Below, one piece after another: positions 35,136 through 45,165 of a stretch of DNA of 48,045 nt (position 1 is its first letter; every line of letters begins with the position of its first letter). The stretch is from positions 1 through 48,045 of the forward strand of contig JAJPKN010000071.1 of NCBI GenBank assembly GCA_021323695.1, written 5' to 3'. A program made the translations under genes and the position numbers. The notes under the pieces were generated by a model. That model was not told where the DNA came from. It ran no database searches and was given only the letters and a program-made list of their open reading frames with translations. This DNA comes from Actinomycetota bacterium. Its GTDB lineage: Bacteria > Actinomycetota > Acidimicrobiia > Acidimicrobiales > Palsa-688.

Positions 35136-37976
35136 ATGCCCAAACCACTTGTGATCGTCGAGTCCCCGGCCAAGGCCAAGACCATCGCTGGCTTCCTTGG
35201 CAGCGGCTACATGGTCGAGCCGTCGGTCGGCCACGTCCGCGACCTGCCGAGCGACGCCGCCCAGATCCCGGCTGCCTACAAGTCAGAGCCGTGGGCACGT
35301 CTCGGGGTCGACGTGGACAACGGGTTCAAGCCCCTCTATGTCGTGGTGCCGGGCAAAAAAGAGCGCGTCGCCCGGCTCAAGTCCCTGCTCAAGGAAGCCA
35401 ACGAGCTCTACTTGGCGACTGACGAGGACCGCGAGGGAGAGTCCATTGCCTGGCACCTGCTCGAGGTGCTGCACCCCCGGGTGCCGGTCAAGCGGATGGT
35501 GTTCCACGAGATCACCCGCCAGGCCATCCAGGACGCCGTGAACAACTGGCGCGACCTCGACCGCCGGCTGGTGGACGCCCAAGAGACGCGCCGGATCTTG
35601 GACCGCCTGTACGGCTACGAGATCAGCCCCGTCCTTTGGCGCAAGGTCCTGCCCCGGCTCTCGGCCGGCCGGGTGCAGTCGGTGGCGACCCGGCTGGTGG
35701 TCGAGCGGGAACGTGCCCGGATGCGGTTCAAGCCCGCCGGTTACTGGGACATCACCGGGCGGTTCAGGCCTGCCGGAGAGCTCGGCGCAGAGCCGCGCCT
35801 GGCCTTCGGGGCGTCCCTGGTGGCCCTGGACGGCCACCGGGTGGCTACGGGCCGGGACTTCGGGGAGGACGGCGAGGTCACCCGGGGCGACGTGGTGGTC
35901 TTGGACGAGGCCGCGGCCCGGTCCTTGGCCGAGCGGCTGGCGCAGGCCAGCTTCTCGGTCCGCAGCGTCGAAGAAAAGCCCTGGCGGCGTTCCCCCTACC
36001 CGCCCTTCATGACCTCCACGCTCCAGCAAGAAGCCGCGCGCCAACTGCGCTTTTCTGCCACTCGCACGATGAGGGTGGCCCAGGAGCTCTACGAAGGCGG
36101 GTACATAACCTACATGCGGACCGACAGCACCACGCTGTCGGACGAGGCGTTGGCGGCAGCCCGGGAGGCAGTACGGCGGCTTTTCGGCGAGCAGTACCTG
36201 CCCGCCCAGCCCCGCCGTTACGACAAGCGGGTGAAGAACGCCCAGGAGGCCCACGAGGCCATCCGCCCGGCTGGTGGGGAGCTGCGCCACCCGGAGCAGT
36301 CCGGGTTGCGGGGCGACCAGTTGCGGCTGTACGAGCTGATCTGGAAGCGCACGGTGGCGTCCCAGATGCCCGACGCCCAAGGGACCTCGGTCCAGGTGCG
36401 CCTGGGGGCGGCCACCGGTGCCGGCGAGGACGTCGAGTTCGCCGCCAGCGGGCGGGTGGTCAGCTTCCCTGGGTTCCTCATGGCCTATGTCGAGGGGTCG
36501 GACGACCCCGAGGCAGAACTGGAGGACAAAGAGGTCCGCCTCCCTCAACTGGCGGCCGGTGACGAGCTGTGGGCCGAGCAGCTGCGCCCCGAGGGCCACA
36601 CCACCCAGCCTCCGGCCCGTTACACCGAGGCCTCGTTGGTAAAGGCGCTGGAGGAGATGGGGGTCGGGCGGCCCTCGACCTACGCCACCATCATCGACAC
36701 CATCCAAGGGCGCGGTTATGTCTGGAAAAAGGGGACCGCCCTGGTGCCCACCTGGACCGCCTTTGCTGTCGTGGGCCTGCTGGAAAAGCATTTCGCCAAG
36801 CTGGTCGACTACGGGTTCACCGCCGAGATGGAAGAGGACCTGGACAGCATCGCCCGAGGTGACGAGGAACCCCTGCCTTGGCTGACCCGTTTCTATTTCG
36901 GCTCCCCTCGCTCCAAACAAGATGGCGCTGGGCTGAAGCAGATGGTCGCCGAGCGCTTGGCCTCCATCGACGCCCGAGAGGTCAACTCGGTGCCCATAGG
37001 TGGCGAAGGCTCGGGGGTCGTGGTCCGGGTCGGCCGCTACGGCCCCTACGTCCAAGAGGGGGACCGGCGGGCGTCGTTGCCTGCTGAGCTGGCCCCGGAC
37101 GAGCTCACGCTGGAAAAGGCACGGGAGCTGCTGGACGCACCCCCCCCGGAGCGGGCCGACCGGGAACTGGGCACCGACCCGGCCAGTGGGCTGCCGGTCC
37201 TGGTGCGCTCCGGGCGCTTCGGGCCCTACGTGCAGCTCGGCCGCAGCGAGGACCTGGCCACCAAACCCAAGACCTCCTCGTTGCTGCCCGGGATGGTGCC
37301 CGAAGAGCTGACCCTGCAAGACGCGCTCCGGCTGCTGAGCCTGCCCAGGTCGCTCGGCCGGGCCCCGGGGGCGCGGGAGGAGGTCATCGCCGACAACGGC
37401 CGCTACGGTCCCTACGTGCGCCGAGGCAAGGAGTACCGCTCGCTCGAGAGCGCCGAGCAGCTCTTCACGGTGACGCTCGAGGAGGCGCTGGCGCTTTTCT
37501 CCCAGCCGCGCCAGCGGCGGTCCCAGGCGGCTCGGGCGCCCTTGGCGGAGCTGGGCACCGACCCGGTGAGCGGTGGTGCCGTGGTCGTGAAAGAGGGCCG
37601 CTTCGGCCCCTACGTCACCGACGGCACGGTCAACGCCTCACTTCGCCGGGGCGACAGCATCGAGTCGCTCACCTTGGAGAGGGCAGCCGAGCTTTTGGCT
37701 GATCGACGCAGCCGGGCCGAAGCCGACGCGGCCAGCGGCGCGGCCGCTCGCCGGGGCCGGCGTCCCTCCCGGGGCGCGGGCGCGCCTATAGCGGCCCAGC
37801 GCCGGGCAAGCCTGGCCCCAGCCAAGAAGGCCGCCCCAGCCAAGAAGGCTGCCCCGGCCAAGGTGGCGGCCAAGAAGGCTGCCCCGGCCAAGAAGGCACC
37901 AGCCAAGAAGGCACCAGCCACGAAGGGCCCCGCCAGGAAGGCTGCGGGGGCCAAGAAGGCTGCTGTCGCCCGCTAA
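35136..37976 (+). CDS. topA: DNA topoisomerase I
   Basis: Type IA topoisomerase that relaxes negative supercoils. [20 protein letters not shown] begins the Toprim domain, [14 protein letters not shown] is the Toprim acidic motif and the catalytic tyrosine lies in [12 protein letters not shown]. After the core come several repeats with G-R-F/Y-G-P-Y-V, the actinobacterial C-terminal modules that replace zinc fingers. It ends in about 60 Lys/Ala/Pro-rich residues (AKKAAPAKK repeats), as in other actinomycete TopA. ATG 35136 has GGAG just upstream. Length is 946 residues. Confidence 0.96.
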   Translation: MPKPLVIVESPAKAKTIAGFLGSGYMVEPSVGHVRDLPSDAAQIPAAYKSEPWARLGVDVDNGFKPLYVVVPGKKERVARLKSLLKEANELYLATDEDREGESIAWHLLEVLHPRVPVKRMVFHEITRQAIQDAVNNWRDLDRRLVDAQETRRILDRLYGYEISPVLWRKVLPRLSAGRVQSVATRLVVERERARMRFKPAGYWDITGRFRPAGELGAEPRLAFGASLVALDGHRVATGRDFGEDGEVTRGDVVVLDEAAARSLAERLAQASFSVRSVEEKPWRRSPYPPFMTSTLQQEAARQLRFSATRTMRVAQELYEGGYITYMRTDSTTLSDEALAAAREAVRRLFGEQYLPAQPRRYDKRVKNAQEAHEAIRPAGGELRHPEQSGLRGDQLRLYELIWKRTVASQMPDAQGTSVQVRLGAATGAGEDVEFAASGRVVSFPGFLMAYVEGSDDPEAELEDKEVRLPQLAAGDELWAEQLRPEGHTTQPPARYTEASLVKALEEMGVGRPSTYATIIDTIQGRGYVWKKGTALVPTWTAFAVVGLLEKHFAKLVDYGFTAEMEEDLDSIARGDEEPLPWLTRFYFGSPRSKQDGAGLKQMVAERLASIDAREVNSVPIGGEGSGVVVRVGRYGPYVQEGDRRASLPAELAPDELTLEKARELLDAPPPERADRELGTDPASGLPVLVRSGRFGPYVQLGRSEDLATKPKTSSLLPGMVPEELTLQDALRLLSLPRSLGRAPGAREEVIADNGRYGPYVRRGKEYRSLESAEQLFTVTLEEALALFSQPRQRRSQAARAPLAELGTDPVSGGAVVVKEGRFGPYVTDGTVNASLRRGDSIESLTLERAAELLADRRSRAEADAASGAAARRGRRPSRGAGAPIAAQRRASLAPAKKAAPAKKAAPAKVAAKKAAPAKKAPAKKAPATKGPARKAAGAKKAAVAR

Positions 37977-38016
37977 CCTGCCGGCCGCCGGTACCAGGTA
38001 CCCGGTCGTGGCCTCC

Positions 38017-39273
38017 TCAGGCGCGCGACACGAAGATCTCCCCAATGCCGACGTGGGCCTGCAGGCTGAGGTGGGGGTCGTCGCGGTAGGGCCTGTAGCT
38101 GGGGGCCGGGTCCCAGGTCGTGCCGGGGACATTGGGGGCCCCGGCAGGCAGGTGGACGCTGCCGATCCCGCTCTGGGCGTCCAGCTTGACCACCGCGTCC
38201 CTGGGCACCACCACCGTCAGCTCGCCTATGCCGACATTGGCGCTGACGGTCTTCCAGCCCTGGCCGAAGTGCACCTTGGACAGGTCGACCTTGAGCACCC
38301 CTATCCCCTCGTTGTAGCGGCCCATCTGGCCCAGCTGGGCGGGGGCATAGCTCTGCGCCCCTATGCCGCCGGCAAAGGACACGCCGCTCCAGCGCGTGAC
38401 GCCTACCGCGCCCACGATGAACAGCAGCAGGATGCCGGTCAGCACCGCCAGCAGGGCGGTCAGGACAACCCTGGGCCGGCGGGGAGGGCGGGGGCCGGTC
38501 CTGGGTGCGGGCGTGGGCGGGACCCCGGCGGCAGCCAACTGGTCTTGCGCCCACTGCCGGGCCGCTGACTCGGCTACTGCCCGGTCGAAGTCCTCCTGGC
38601 CAGCCGCCCCGGGCGGCACGGCCCCGCCCGGGGCGGGTGCCCATGCCCCCTGCCCACCGGGGGCGGCTGGCCCGGGGCCATGCGGTGCCACCCCGCTTTC
38701 GGGGGCGCTCGGCTGGCCAGCCGGCTGGGCTCCCCAGGTGCCCGGGCCCGGGGGTGGGTTGAACGGGCCTGCCGCCCAGGGACCGGGCTGGGCGGTGGCA
38801 CCGCCTTGGCCGGCAGTGGCCGGTGGCTGGTGGCGGGCCAGTGCCCACACCAGTAGCCCAGCCAGCACCAACCAGGCAGGGACCGCACCCCAGTGCCACC
38901 ACGGCCACAGCCCGAAGGTCCACACCGACAACAGCACCAACGCCCCCAGGACCACCACCCAGGACCGGGCGGTACGGTCCCATCTGTCCCAGGGCGTCCC
39001 GCCGAAGGCGTCTTGGGCCACTGAGCGGCCCGTGCCCTGTTCGGGCACGAAGGCCCAGGCCAGCGCGTACAGGAGGACACCGCCCCCAACCGCCAGCAAC
39101 CAGACGGACAGCACGACGAAGCCAACCCGCACCACGCCTGGCTTGACCCCTAGGTACTCGGCCAGGCCGCCCAGGACCCCGGCTATGCGCCGGTTGGTGG
39201 TGCTGCGCCGCCACCGCCGGGGAGCGGGAGGGTAGGGCGGGGGAGGGGGGCCGGGTGGGTGGTTGGGGTACAT
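38017..39273 (-). CDS. PspC-domain membrane protein, EsrI-like regulator of the adjacent two-component system
   Basis: A 418-residue protein. A proline-rich start is followed by a PspC domain (RRIAGVLGGLAEYLGVKPGVVRV and a membrane segment), a second pair of membrane segments, a long Pro/Gly/Ala linker, another membrane segment (LLAVLTGILLLFIVGAVGV) and a C-terminal extracytoplasmic beta domain with repeated G-I-G-E/S units (NVGIGELTV, QSGIGSVHL, HVGIGEIFV), as in LiaF-type proteins. It is divergent from a PspC-containing kinase. In Corynebacterium glutamicum a divergent PspC protein, EsrI, inhibits EsrSR. The same role here is inference. The ATG at 39273 is preferred over an in-frame ATG at 39309. 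Confidence 0.82.
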   Translation of the reverse strand: MYPNHPPGPPPPPYPPAPRRWRRSTTNRRIAGVLGGLAEYLGVKPGVVRVGFVVLSVWLLAVGGGVLLYALAWAFVPEQGTGRSVAQDAFGGTPWDRWDRTARSWVVVLGALVLLSVWTFGLWPWWHWGAVPAWLVLAGLLVWALARHQPPATAGQGGATAQPGPWAAGPFNPPPGPGTWGAQPAGQPSAPESGVAPHGPGPAAPGGQGAWAPAPGGAVPPGAAGQEDFDRAVAESAARQWAQDQLAAAGVPPTPAPRTGPRPPRRPRVVLTALLAVLTGILLLFIVGAVGVTRWSGVSFAGGIGAQSYAPAQLGQMGRYNEGIGVLKVDLSKVHFGQGWKTVSANVGIGELTVVVPRDAVVKLDAQSGIGSVHLPAGAPNVPGTTWDPAPSYRPYRDDPHLSLQAHVGIGEIFVSRA

Positions 39274-39317
39274 GAGCTGATGATGGCTCCGGCCAGAGCC
39301 GTTTTCCATAGGGGATC

Positions 39318-39337
39318 GCCCTGAGCTGGCCCTGAGC
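39318..39337. promoter_or_regulatory. Two GCCCTGAGC direct repeats, 11-bp period
   Basis: GCCCTGAGC at 39318-39326 and 39329-39337 lie between the divergent EsrI-like and kinase genes. A spacing of one helical turn suits a LuxR-type response-regulator dimer. The role is inferred. Confidence 0.4.
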
Positions 39338-39415
39338 GGGGGCCGGGTGGCCCCCGGGCCGGGCCCGGGCGGTGCCTGTCGTGGGGTGGTGGCCAAACGT
39401 GCGACGATGTAAGGC

Positions 39416-40777
39416 GTGGCCCACCCTTCCCCGTACGGTTGGCCGAAGGACCTGCACCGTCGTTGGGCGTCCCCTCCCGCCCCGGGGCCAGGAGCGGCTA
39501 GCCCCTACCCGGCCGCTGGTGAGCGGTCAGCCCCACGCCCCCGGCCTCGGTTGCACCGGCCTCGCCAGGGCCGGGTGGTGGCCGGGGTGGCGAGCGCGCT
39601 GGCCGAGGCCCTTGGGGTGGCAGCCCCCGCGGCCCGGGTTGCCTTCGTGGTGCTGAGCTTCGCCGGTGGCTCGGGGTTGGCCGCCTACGTGCTGCTGTGG
39701 CTGTTCCTCCCGGCCGAGGGAGAACCGGGAGCCATCGTCCAGCGGGCCGTGGCCGACCGGCGGACAGTGTCGGCCACCCTGGCGGCCGCCAGTGGCCTTG
39801 CCGTGGTCATGGTCGTCGCCGGCGTCGCCCATCTCGGGGCGCCGCTCGGCATGGTGGCCCCGGGGGCACTGGCGTTGGCCGGGCTGGTCATGGTCTGGCG
39901 CCACTGCGGGCCAGGTGACCGAGCGGCGCTGCAGCGCCTCGTCGCCCAGCTTTCGGGGGGCGACCAGGGCCCGGGGTTGGGCCGTGGCCGCTTGGTGGTC
40001 GCCGGCTTGCGCCTGGCCGGTGGCGTGGCGCTGGTGGCGGGCGGCAGCTCCGCCTTGTTGTCCCCCGAGCACTTGACCGGGGCGGACCTGAGGCTGCTCC
40101 TGGGCGGGCTGGCGGTGATGGGAGGTTCCGTGCTGGTGTTCGCTCCCTGGTGGTTACGCCTGGGCCGCCAGTTGGCTGCCGAACGGCGCGAACGTGCCCG
40201 GGCTGAGGAACGGGCAGAGGTAGCCTCCCACCTCCATGACTCGGTGCTCCAGACCTTGGCCCTGATCCAGCGCAGCTCCGAAGACCCTCAGCAGGTGAAG
40301 AGGTTGGCCCGGGCCCAGGAGCGCCAGCTACGGGCTTGGCTGTTCGGAGGGGCCCCGCCCGGGCCGCTCACCTCCGGGCAGGCCACCACGTTGTCCGAGG
40401 CCCTGGCCGTGCTGCAACGCGACGTCGAAGCCGACCACGGTGCCCGGGTGGAGGTGGTGACGGTGGGCGACTGCCCACTGGACAGCCGGCTCAACGCCCT
40501 GGTGGCAGCGGCGCGCGAAGCCACGGTCAACGCGGCCAAGTGGTCCGGTGCCGACACCGTCTCGGTGTTCGCCGAGGTCGAGCCGTCCTCGGTGTCTGTC
40601 TTCGTGCGCGACCGGGGCCGAGGCTTCGACCCTGGGGCGGTGCCTGGGGACCGCAAGGGCATCAGCGAGTCCATCTGTGCCCGGGTTGGCCGCCACGGGG
40701 GGAAGGCTTCGGTGCGCAGCGCTGCCGGGGAGGGCACCGAGGTGGCCCTGGTCATGCCCCGAGGGGAGGCCAAGTGA
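39416..40777 (+). CDS. PspC-domain sensor histidine kinase (NarL/DesK type), EsrS-like
   Basis: A 453-residue kinase. A basic, Pro-rich N-terminus leads into a PspC domain (RVVAGVASALAEALGVAAPAARVAFVVLSF...LLWLFLPAEGE is the layout), then about four more membrane segments, a HisKA_3 dimerisation helix with phospho-acceptor His274 in SHLHDSVLQTLAL and a GHKL ATPase with REATVNAAKWSG (N box) and VRDRGRGFDPG (G1). A PspC domain on a kinase is the distinctive feature of EsrS of Corynebacterium. GTG 39416 is the first start. It overlaps its response regulator by GTGA. Confidence 0.88.
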   Translation: MAHPSPYGWPKDLHRRWASPPAPGPGAASPYPAAGERSAPRPRPRLHRPRQGRVVAGVASALAEALGVAAPAARVAFVVLSFAGGSGLAAYVLLWLFLPAEGEPGAIVQRAVADRRTVSATLAAASGLAVVMVVAGVAHLGAPLGMVAPGALALAGLVMVWRHCGPGDRAALQRLVAQLSGGDQGPGLGRGRLVVAGLRLAGGVALVAGGSSALLSPEHLTGADLRLLLGGLAVMGGSVLVFAPWWLRLGRQLAAERRERARAEERAEVASHLHDSVLQTLALIQRSSEDPQQVKRLARAQERQLRAWLFGGAPPGPLTSGQATTLSEALAVLQRDVEADHGARVEVVTVGDCPLDSRLNALVAAAREATVNAAKWSGADTVSVFAEVEPSSVSVFVRDRGRGFDPGAVPGDRKGISESICARVGRHGGKASVRSAAGEGTEVALVMPRGEAK

Positions 40778-41424
40778 GCCGGCTGCGGGTTTTCATCGTT
40801 GATGACCACGAGCTTTTCCGTTCCGGGGTGCGCCATGAACTGGCTGGGCTGGGAGCCACCCAGGTGGTCGGCGAGGCGGGTGACGTGGCCGGGGCGGTGG
40901 AACAGATCCGGCGCCTGGCCCCCGATGTGGTCCTGGTGGACGTCCACATGCCTGATGGCGGGGGGCCGGAGATCATCCGACAGGTGCGCAGCACCAACCC
41001 CGAGGTCCTTTTCCTGGCCCTGTCGGTGTCGGACGCGCCCGAGGACGTCCTCGGCGTCATCCGGGCCGGGGCGCGCGGCTATGTGACCAAGACGATCACC
41101 AGTGCTGAGCTGGTCGAAGCCCTCCAGCAGGTGGCGGCCGGCGACGCCGTATTCTCGTCCCGCTTGGCGGGCTTCGTGCTGGACGCGTTCGCGGCCACCC
41201 CCGAGGCCCCGGTGCACTTCGACCCCGAGCTGGACCAGCTCACGGCCCGCGAGCGTGAGGTCCTCAGGTTGATCGCCCGCGGTTATGCCTACAAGGAGGT
41301 GGCTCGCGAGCTTTTCATCTCCGTGAAGACGGTCGAGACCCACGTGTCGGCCGTGCTGCGCAAGCTGCAGCTCTCCAACCGCTACCAGTTGACCCGTTGG
41401 GCTCAGGAACGCCGGCTGGCTTGA
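40774..41424 (+). CDS. LuxR-family response regulator, EsrR-like
   Basis: A 216-residue regulator. The receiver domain has the DDHELFR acidic pair, phospho-acceptor Asp56 in VLVDVHMPD and the conserved switch and Lys region ending GYVTKTITSAELV. The C-terminal LuxR-type HTH contains LTAREREVLRLIARGYAYKEVARELFISVKTVETHVSAVLRKL in family order. The GTG overlaps the kinase stop by 4 bases, so the pair is expressed together. It likely controls the divergent PspC gene and envelope-stress genes elsewhere. Confidence 0.92.
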   Translation: MSRLRVFIVDDHELFRSGVRHELAGLGATQVVGEAGDVAGAVEQIRRLAPDVVLVDVHMPDGGGPEIIRQVRSTNPEVLFLALSVSDAPEDVLGVIRAGARGYVTKTITSAELVEALQQVAAGDAVFSSRLAGFVLDAFAATPEAPVHFDPELDQLTAREREVLRLIARGYAYKEVARELFISVKTVETHVSAVLRKLQLSNRYQLTRWAQERRLA

Positions 41425-41540
41425 GCCCGTTTGAGCCCCGGCCCCGGCCGCCTGAACTGCAGGCTCGGGCCGGCGGCACTGTGCCGACGGGTGGGCGGCC
41501 ACCGCTCACGGCCTCCAACTGGGCCGGCTAGCTTGTGGCC

Positions 41541-42164
41541 GTGGGCCGCTTCATAGTGCTGGAAGGTGGGGAAGCCGCGGGCAAGTCGACCCAGGCGCGC
41601 ATCCTGGCCGAGGCGCTGGGGGCGGTGCTGACCCGCGAACCAGGGGGCACCGCGCTGGGTGAGGCCTTGAGGCGGCTGCTGCTCGGCACCGGCCTCCCCG
41701 GTGACCTGACCGCTGCCCCCCTTGGCAGCGTGCCTGTGCCTGTTCCCAAGGCCGAGGCGCTGATGCTGCTGGCTGCCCGGGCCCAGCACGTGGCCGAGGT
41801 GGTCGAGCCCGCCCTGGCTCAGGGCAAGGACGTGGTGTGCGACCGCTACTCGGGCAGCACCCTGGCCTACCAGGGCTACGGGCGGGGGCTGGACCTGGCC
41901 GAGCTGCGCGCCTTCGACGGCTGGGCCACCGGCCACCGGGCCCCTGACCTCGTGGTCCTGCTGGACGTCCCCGTCGAGCTCGGGCGTTCTCGCCGCCCGG
42001 GCCCACCGGACCGCATCGAGGCCGAGGGGGACGACTTCTTGGAGCGGGTCCGGGCCGGTTTCCAAAAGCTTGCCGCCGCTGACCCTCTGCGGTGGCGGGT
42101 GGTGGACGCTTGCGGGACGGTGGACGAGGTGGCTGCCCGGGTGCGGGCGGCGGTCGGCCTGTGA
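41541..42164 (+). CDS. tmk: Thymidylate kinase
   Basis: Phosphorylates dTMP to dTDP. P-loop EGGEAAGKSTQA, TREPGGTALG (the lid and acceptor site) and VVCDRYSGSTLAYQGYGRGL are all visible. Length 207 residues is typical. GTG 41541 is preferred over GTG 41535 because TAGCTT ends 6 bases before it, consistent with a leaderless transcript. The extra GSVPVPVPKAEALM segment makes one loop a little longer than usual. holB follows after about 30 bases, a common tmk-holB pair. Confidence 0.93.
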   Translation: MGRFIVLEGGEAAGKSTQARILAEALGAVLTREPGGTALGEALRRLLLGTGLPGDLTAAPLGSVPVPVPKAEALMLLAARAQHVAEVVEPALAQGKDVVCDRYSGSTLAYQGYGRGLDLAELRAFDGWATGHRAPDLVVLLDVPVELGRSRRPGPPDRIEAEGDDFLERVRAGFQKLAAADPLRWRVVDACGTVDEVAARVRAAVGL

Positions 42165-42195
42165 CCGGGGGCCAACCTGTGGGGGTAGCTGGCCT

Positions 42196-43305
42196 GTGAC
42201 AGGGGTGCCTGTGGGAGCAGAGGGGCTGGCGGGCCTGGTGGGCCAGGAGGGTGCCGTCCGGGCCCTCAGCGCGGCGGCGGCCCACCCTGTCCATGCCTAC
42301 TTGCTGGTGGGCCCGCCGGGGACGGGCAAGCGGGCTGCGGCCTTGGCTTTCGGGGCGCGGTTGCTGTGCCCGAGCGGCGGCGAGGACGGGTGCGGTACCT
42401 GCCAGCGGGTGCTGCGGGGGGCCCACCCGGACTTCGTGGTGCTGGAGCGGGAGGGCCCGGCCATCACGATCGGCCAAGCTCGGGACGCGGCCCGTATGGC
42501 AGCCATGGGCCCCATGGAGGCAAGGCGCAAGGTGATCGTGGTGCCCGACCTCCACCTGGCCCGGGAGGCGGCACCGGCGTTGTTGAAGACCATAGAAGAA
42601 CCGCCTCCCTCGACGGTCTTCATCGCGCTGGCCGAGTTCGTGCCCCCCGAGCTGGCCACCATCGCCAGCCGCTGCGTGCAGGTGGAGTTCCGGCCCCTGG
42701 GCGAGGAAGAACTGGCCGGTGCCCTCATGGCCGAGGGGGCCTCGCCCGAGCAGGCCCGGGCCCTGGCCCGGCTTTCCCAGGGGCGGCTGGACCGGGCGCG
42801 GCTGCTGGCGGGCGACCCCGAGGCCGTTGCCCGGCGGGAGGCGTGGGAGTCGGTGCCCTCTCGCCTGGACGGGACCGGCCGCACCATTGCCCAGCTGGCC
42901 AAGGAGCTGCTGGCGATGCTGGAGAGGAGCGCGGCACCGCTGTTGGCCCGCCAGGAAGCGGAGCTGGCCGAGGTCGCTGCCCGGGAGGCGGCGCTGGTCA
43001 CCACCAACGGCAGGCCAGCGCGGGGGAGGCCGGCCAGCCGGGCGGCGGCCAAGGAGCTGGAGGACCAGCACCGTCGAGAACAACGCCGCCAGCGGACCGA
43101 GGAGCTGCGGGCCGGCCTGGCCGCCCTGGCCGGGGCGTACCGGGACCGGGCGGTGGCGGGCACCCTGGCGGTGGCCCGGGCGGCCGAGGCGGTGGCCCTG
43201 GTGGACAGGCTGTCCGCGGACCTGGCCTACAACCCGGGCGAACTGCTGGCCTTGGAGGCCCTCTTCGTCCGCCTGAGCCGCCTGGGCACCGGCCCGTTGG
43301 CCTGA
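42196..43305 (+). CDS. holB: DNA polymerase III subunit delta'
   Basis: Clamp-loader subunit of the replicase. [15 protein letters not shown], Walker [15 protein letters not shown] and a zinc-type Cys cluster ([18 protein letters not shown]) begin the AAA+ part. [37 protein letters not shown] and [11 protein letters not shown] are the delta' consensus segments. GTG 42196 gives 369 residues. Its long C-terminal helical part (residues of about 210 to 369) is poorly conserved, as usual for actinobacterial delta'. It ends facing the ABC importer operon. Confidence 0.9.
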   Translation: MTGVPVGAEGLAGLVGQEGAVRALSAAAAHPVHAYLLVGPPGTGKRAAALAFGARLLCPSGGEDGCGTCQRVLRGAHPDFVVLEREGPAITIGQARDAARMAAMGPMEARRKVIVVPDLHLAREAAPALLKTIEEPPPSTVFIALAEFVPPELATIASRCVQVEFRPLGEEELAGALMAEGASPEQARALARLSQGRLDRARLLAGDPEAVARREAWESVPSRLDGTGRTIAQLAKELLAMLERSAAPLLARQEAELAEVAAREAALVTTNGRPARGRPASRAAAKELEDQHRREQRRQRTEELRAGLAALAGAYRDRAVAGTLAVARAAEAVALVDRLSADLAYNPGELLALEALFVRLSRLGTGPLA

Positions 43306-43341
43306 GGCCCATCGCTGGCCCCGCCCCGACGGTCCTCGGAT

Positions 43342-43361
43342 CCCCGTGGTGTACTACGGGG
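43342..43361. terminator. Hairpin between convergent holB and the ABC importer
   Basis: CCCCGT pairs with ACGGGG over an 8-base loop. A larger CGGATCC/GGATCCG pair encloses it. As both flanking genes converge here, it may serve both strands. Confidence 0.35.
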
Positions 43362-43368
43362 GTGACGA

Positions 43369-44133
43369 TCAGAGGATCCGGGAAAGGAAGGCCTGGGTCC
43401 GCTCCTGGCGCGGGTTGGAGAGCACCTCCCTGGGCGGGCCCGACTCGACGATCACGCCCTGGTCCATGAAGACCAAACTGTCCCCTACTTCGCGGGCAAA
43501 ACCCATCTCGTGGGTCACCACCAGCATGGTGAGGCCCTCTTCGGCCAACGACCGCATGACGTCGAGCACTTCGCCCACCAGTTCGGGGTCCAGGGCCGAG
43601 GTGGGCTCGTCGAAGAGCATGAGCTTGGGCTGCATGGCCAGTGCCCGGGCTATGGCGACTCGTTGCTGCTGGCCGCCCGAAAGTTGGCGTGGGTAGGCGC
43701 CCACCCGGTTGGCCAGGCCGACCCGGGCCAGCAACTGCCTGGCCCGGGCTTCGGCTTCGGCTTTGGGCTCACGCTTCACCCGGACCGGCCCGATGGTCAC
43801 GTTCTCCAGGGCCGTCATGTGGGGGAAGAGGTTGAAGTGCTGGAAGACCATGCCTACCTCGGCCCGCCGCTGGCAGACTTCTCGGTCTCGCAGCTCGTAC
43901 AGCTTGCCCCCCTGCTCGCGGTAGCCCACCAGGTGGCCGTCCACGCTGAGGCGGCCCCCGTCCACCTTCTCCAGGTGGTTGATGCACCGCAGGAAGGTCG
44001 ACTTGCCCGAGCCCGAAGGGCCGATCATGCACATGACCTCCCCGGTGCGGACCTCGAGGTCGATGCCCCTCAGGACCTCGTGCCGGCCGAAGTGCTTGCG
44101 GACCCCTTCAGCCCTGACCATGACCTCCCCCAT
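43369..44133 (-). CDS. Polar amino-acid ABC transporter ATPase
   Basis: ATPase of an amino-acid importer of the GlnQ/GluA type, 254 residues. Walker [17 protein letters not shown] loop [11 protein letters not shown], signature [15 protein letters not shown], Walker [14 protein letters not shown] and the His switch VVTHEM are complete. ATG 44133 is chosen by the family N-terminus ([11 protein letters not shown]); ATG 44121 is in frame too. It starts 5 bases after the permease stop and completes a binding protein, permease and ATPase operon read leftward. Confidence 0.94.
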   Translation of the reverse strand: MGEVMVRAEGVRKHFGRHEVLRGIDLEVRTGEVMCMIGPSGSGKSTFLRCINHLEKVDGGRLSVDGHLVGYREQGGKLYELRDREVCQRRAEVGMVFQHFNLFPHMTALENVTIGPVRVKREPKAEAEARARQLLARVGLANRVGAYPRQLSGGQQQRVAIARALAMQPKLMLFDEPTSALDPELVGEVLDVMRSLAEEGLTMLVVTHEMGFAREVGDSLVFMDQGVIVESGPPREVLSNPRQERTQAFLSRIL

Positions 44134-44138
44134 GGGCG

Positions 44139-45122
44139 TCAGTCGTTGCCGACGATGAACGGGGCACGCCCGAAGCCCGCCTGCCCCGGGCGGATGAGCA
44201 GGCCTCGCCGGAGCCGCTCGAGCGGGGTGGGGGGCAGTTGGCGGGCCGAGCCGCGGGCGTAGTGCCGTTCGATGTAGTACTGGCCCACCATGAGCAGGGA
44301 CGTGACCCACAGGTACTGGAGGCTGGCCACGATGAGCAAGGGTATGATCTCGTAGTTGGCCGAGTAGATGAGCTGGGCCTGGAAAAGCAGTTCGCGCACG
44401 GTGACCACCGAGGCCAGCGAGGTCGTCTTCAACATGGATATGGTCTCGTTGCCGGTGGGCGGGATGATGACCCTCATGGCCTGGGGGAGCACGATCAGGC
44501 GGAGGGCCATGAGCCTCGGCATCCCGAGCGCCTGAGCTGCTTCGGTCTGGCCCTCGTCGACAGAGATGATGCCGGCCCGCACGATCTCGGACATGTAGGC
44601 ACCCTCGTTCAGGGACAGCCCGACGCTGGCAGCTACGAACGGGGTCAGCCAAGTAGTGACGTCGAAGTGGGCCACAGCCGGCCCGAAGGGGACGCCGACC
44701 GTGAAGGTCGGGAATATGTAGTAGGCATTGAACCAAAAAAGCAGCTGCACGAACACCGGCGTGCCTCGGAAGAACCAGATGTAGAGCCAGGCGCTGCCAG
44801 AAACTATGGGGTTGGGCGAAAGGCGCATGACCGCCAGTGCCACCCCGATGACGATCCCGCCGGCCATGGCCACCGCCGTCAGGGCCAACGTCACGCCCAA
44901 GCCCACCAGGATCTGGGTGGAAAGGAAGTAGTGGTCTATGACGTGCCACTCGAAACGTTCCCGGGGCCTGCCGTTTATGACCACGTGGGAGAAGAACAGC
45001 GAGTGGGCCAACATGGCCGCCAGGACGAGCACCACCACCGCCGCCACCCAGCGGCCTGGGTGGCGGACGGGGACTACGGGCAGCTCAGGACGCGGCTGGG
45101 TACCCTGGCCAGCCGAGGACAT
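44139..45122 (-). CDS. Polar amino-acid ABC transporter permease
   Basis: A 327-residue inner-membrane subunit of the HisM family. An N-terminal cytoplasmic stretch and one leading membrane segment precede the five-helix core, starting at [20 protein letters not shown]. The coupling loop reads [22 protein letters not shown], the EAA motif that docks to the ATPase. One gene supplies the permease, so the transporter probably uses a homodimer. It lies 43 bases after the binding-protein stop. Confidence 0.93.
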   Translation of the reverse strand: MSSAGQGTQPRPELPVVPVRHPGRWVAAVVVLVLAAMLAHSLFFSHVVINGRPRERFEWHVIDHYFLSTQILVGLGVTLALTAVAMAGGIVIGVALAVMRLSPNPIVSGSAWLYIWFFRGTPVFVQLLFWFNAYYIFPTFTVGVPFGPAVAHFDVTTWLTPFVAASVGLSLNEGAYMSEIVRAGIISVDEGQTEAAQALGMPRLMALRLIVLPQAMRVIIPPTGNETISMLKTTSLASVVTVRELLFQAQLIYSANYEIIPLLIVASLQYLWVTSLLMVGQYYIERHYARGSARQLPPTPLERLRRGLLIRPGQAGFGRAPFIVGND

Positions 45123-45165
45123 AGGCCTGCAAGGCGGGGGCAGCCCGTGGTGTCAGGCGGGCTGG

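Noticed and set aside
43306..43380. Possible tRNA in the holB to ABC-importer gap
   Set aside because: The sequence forms a simple hairpin but lacks a T-arm and CCA-type acceptor stem.
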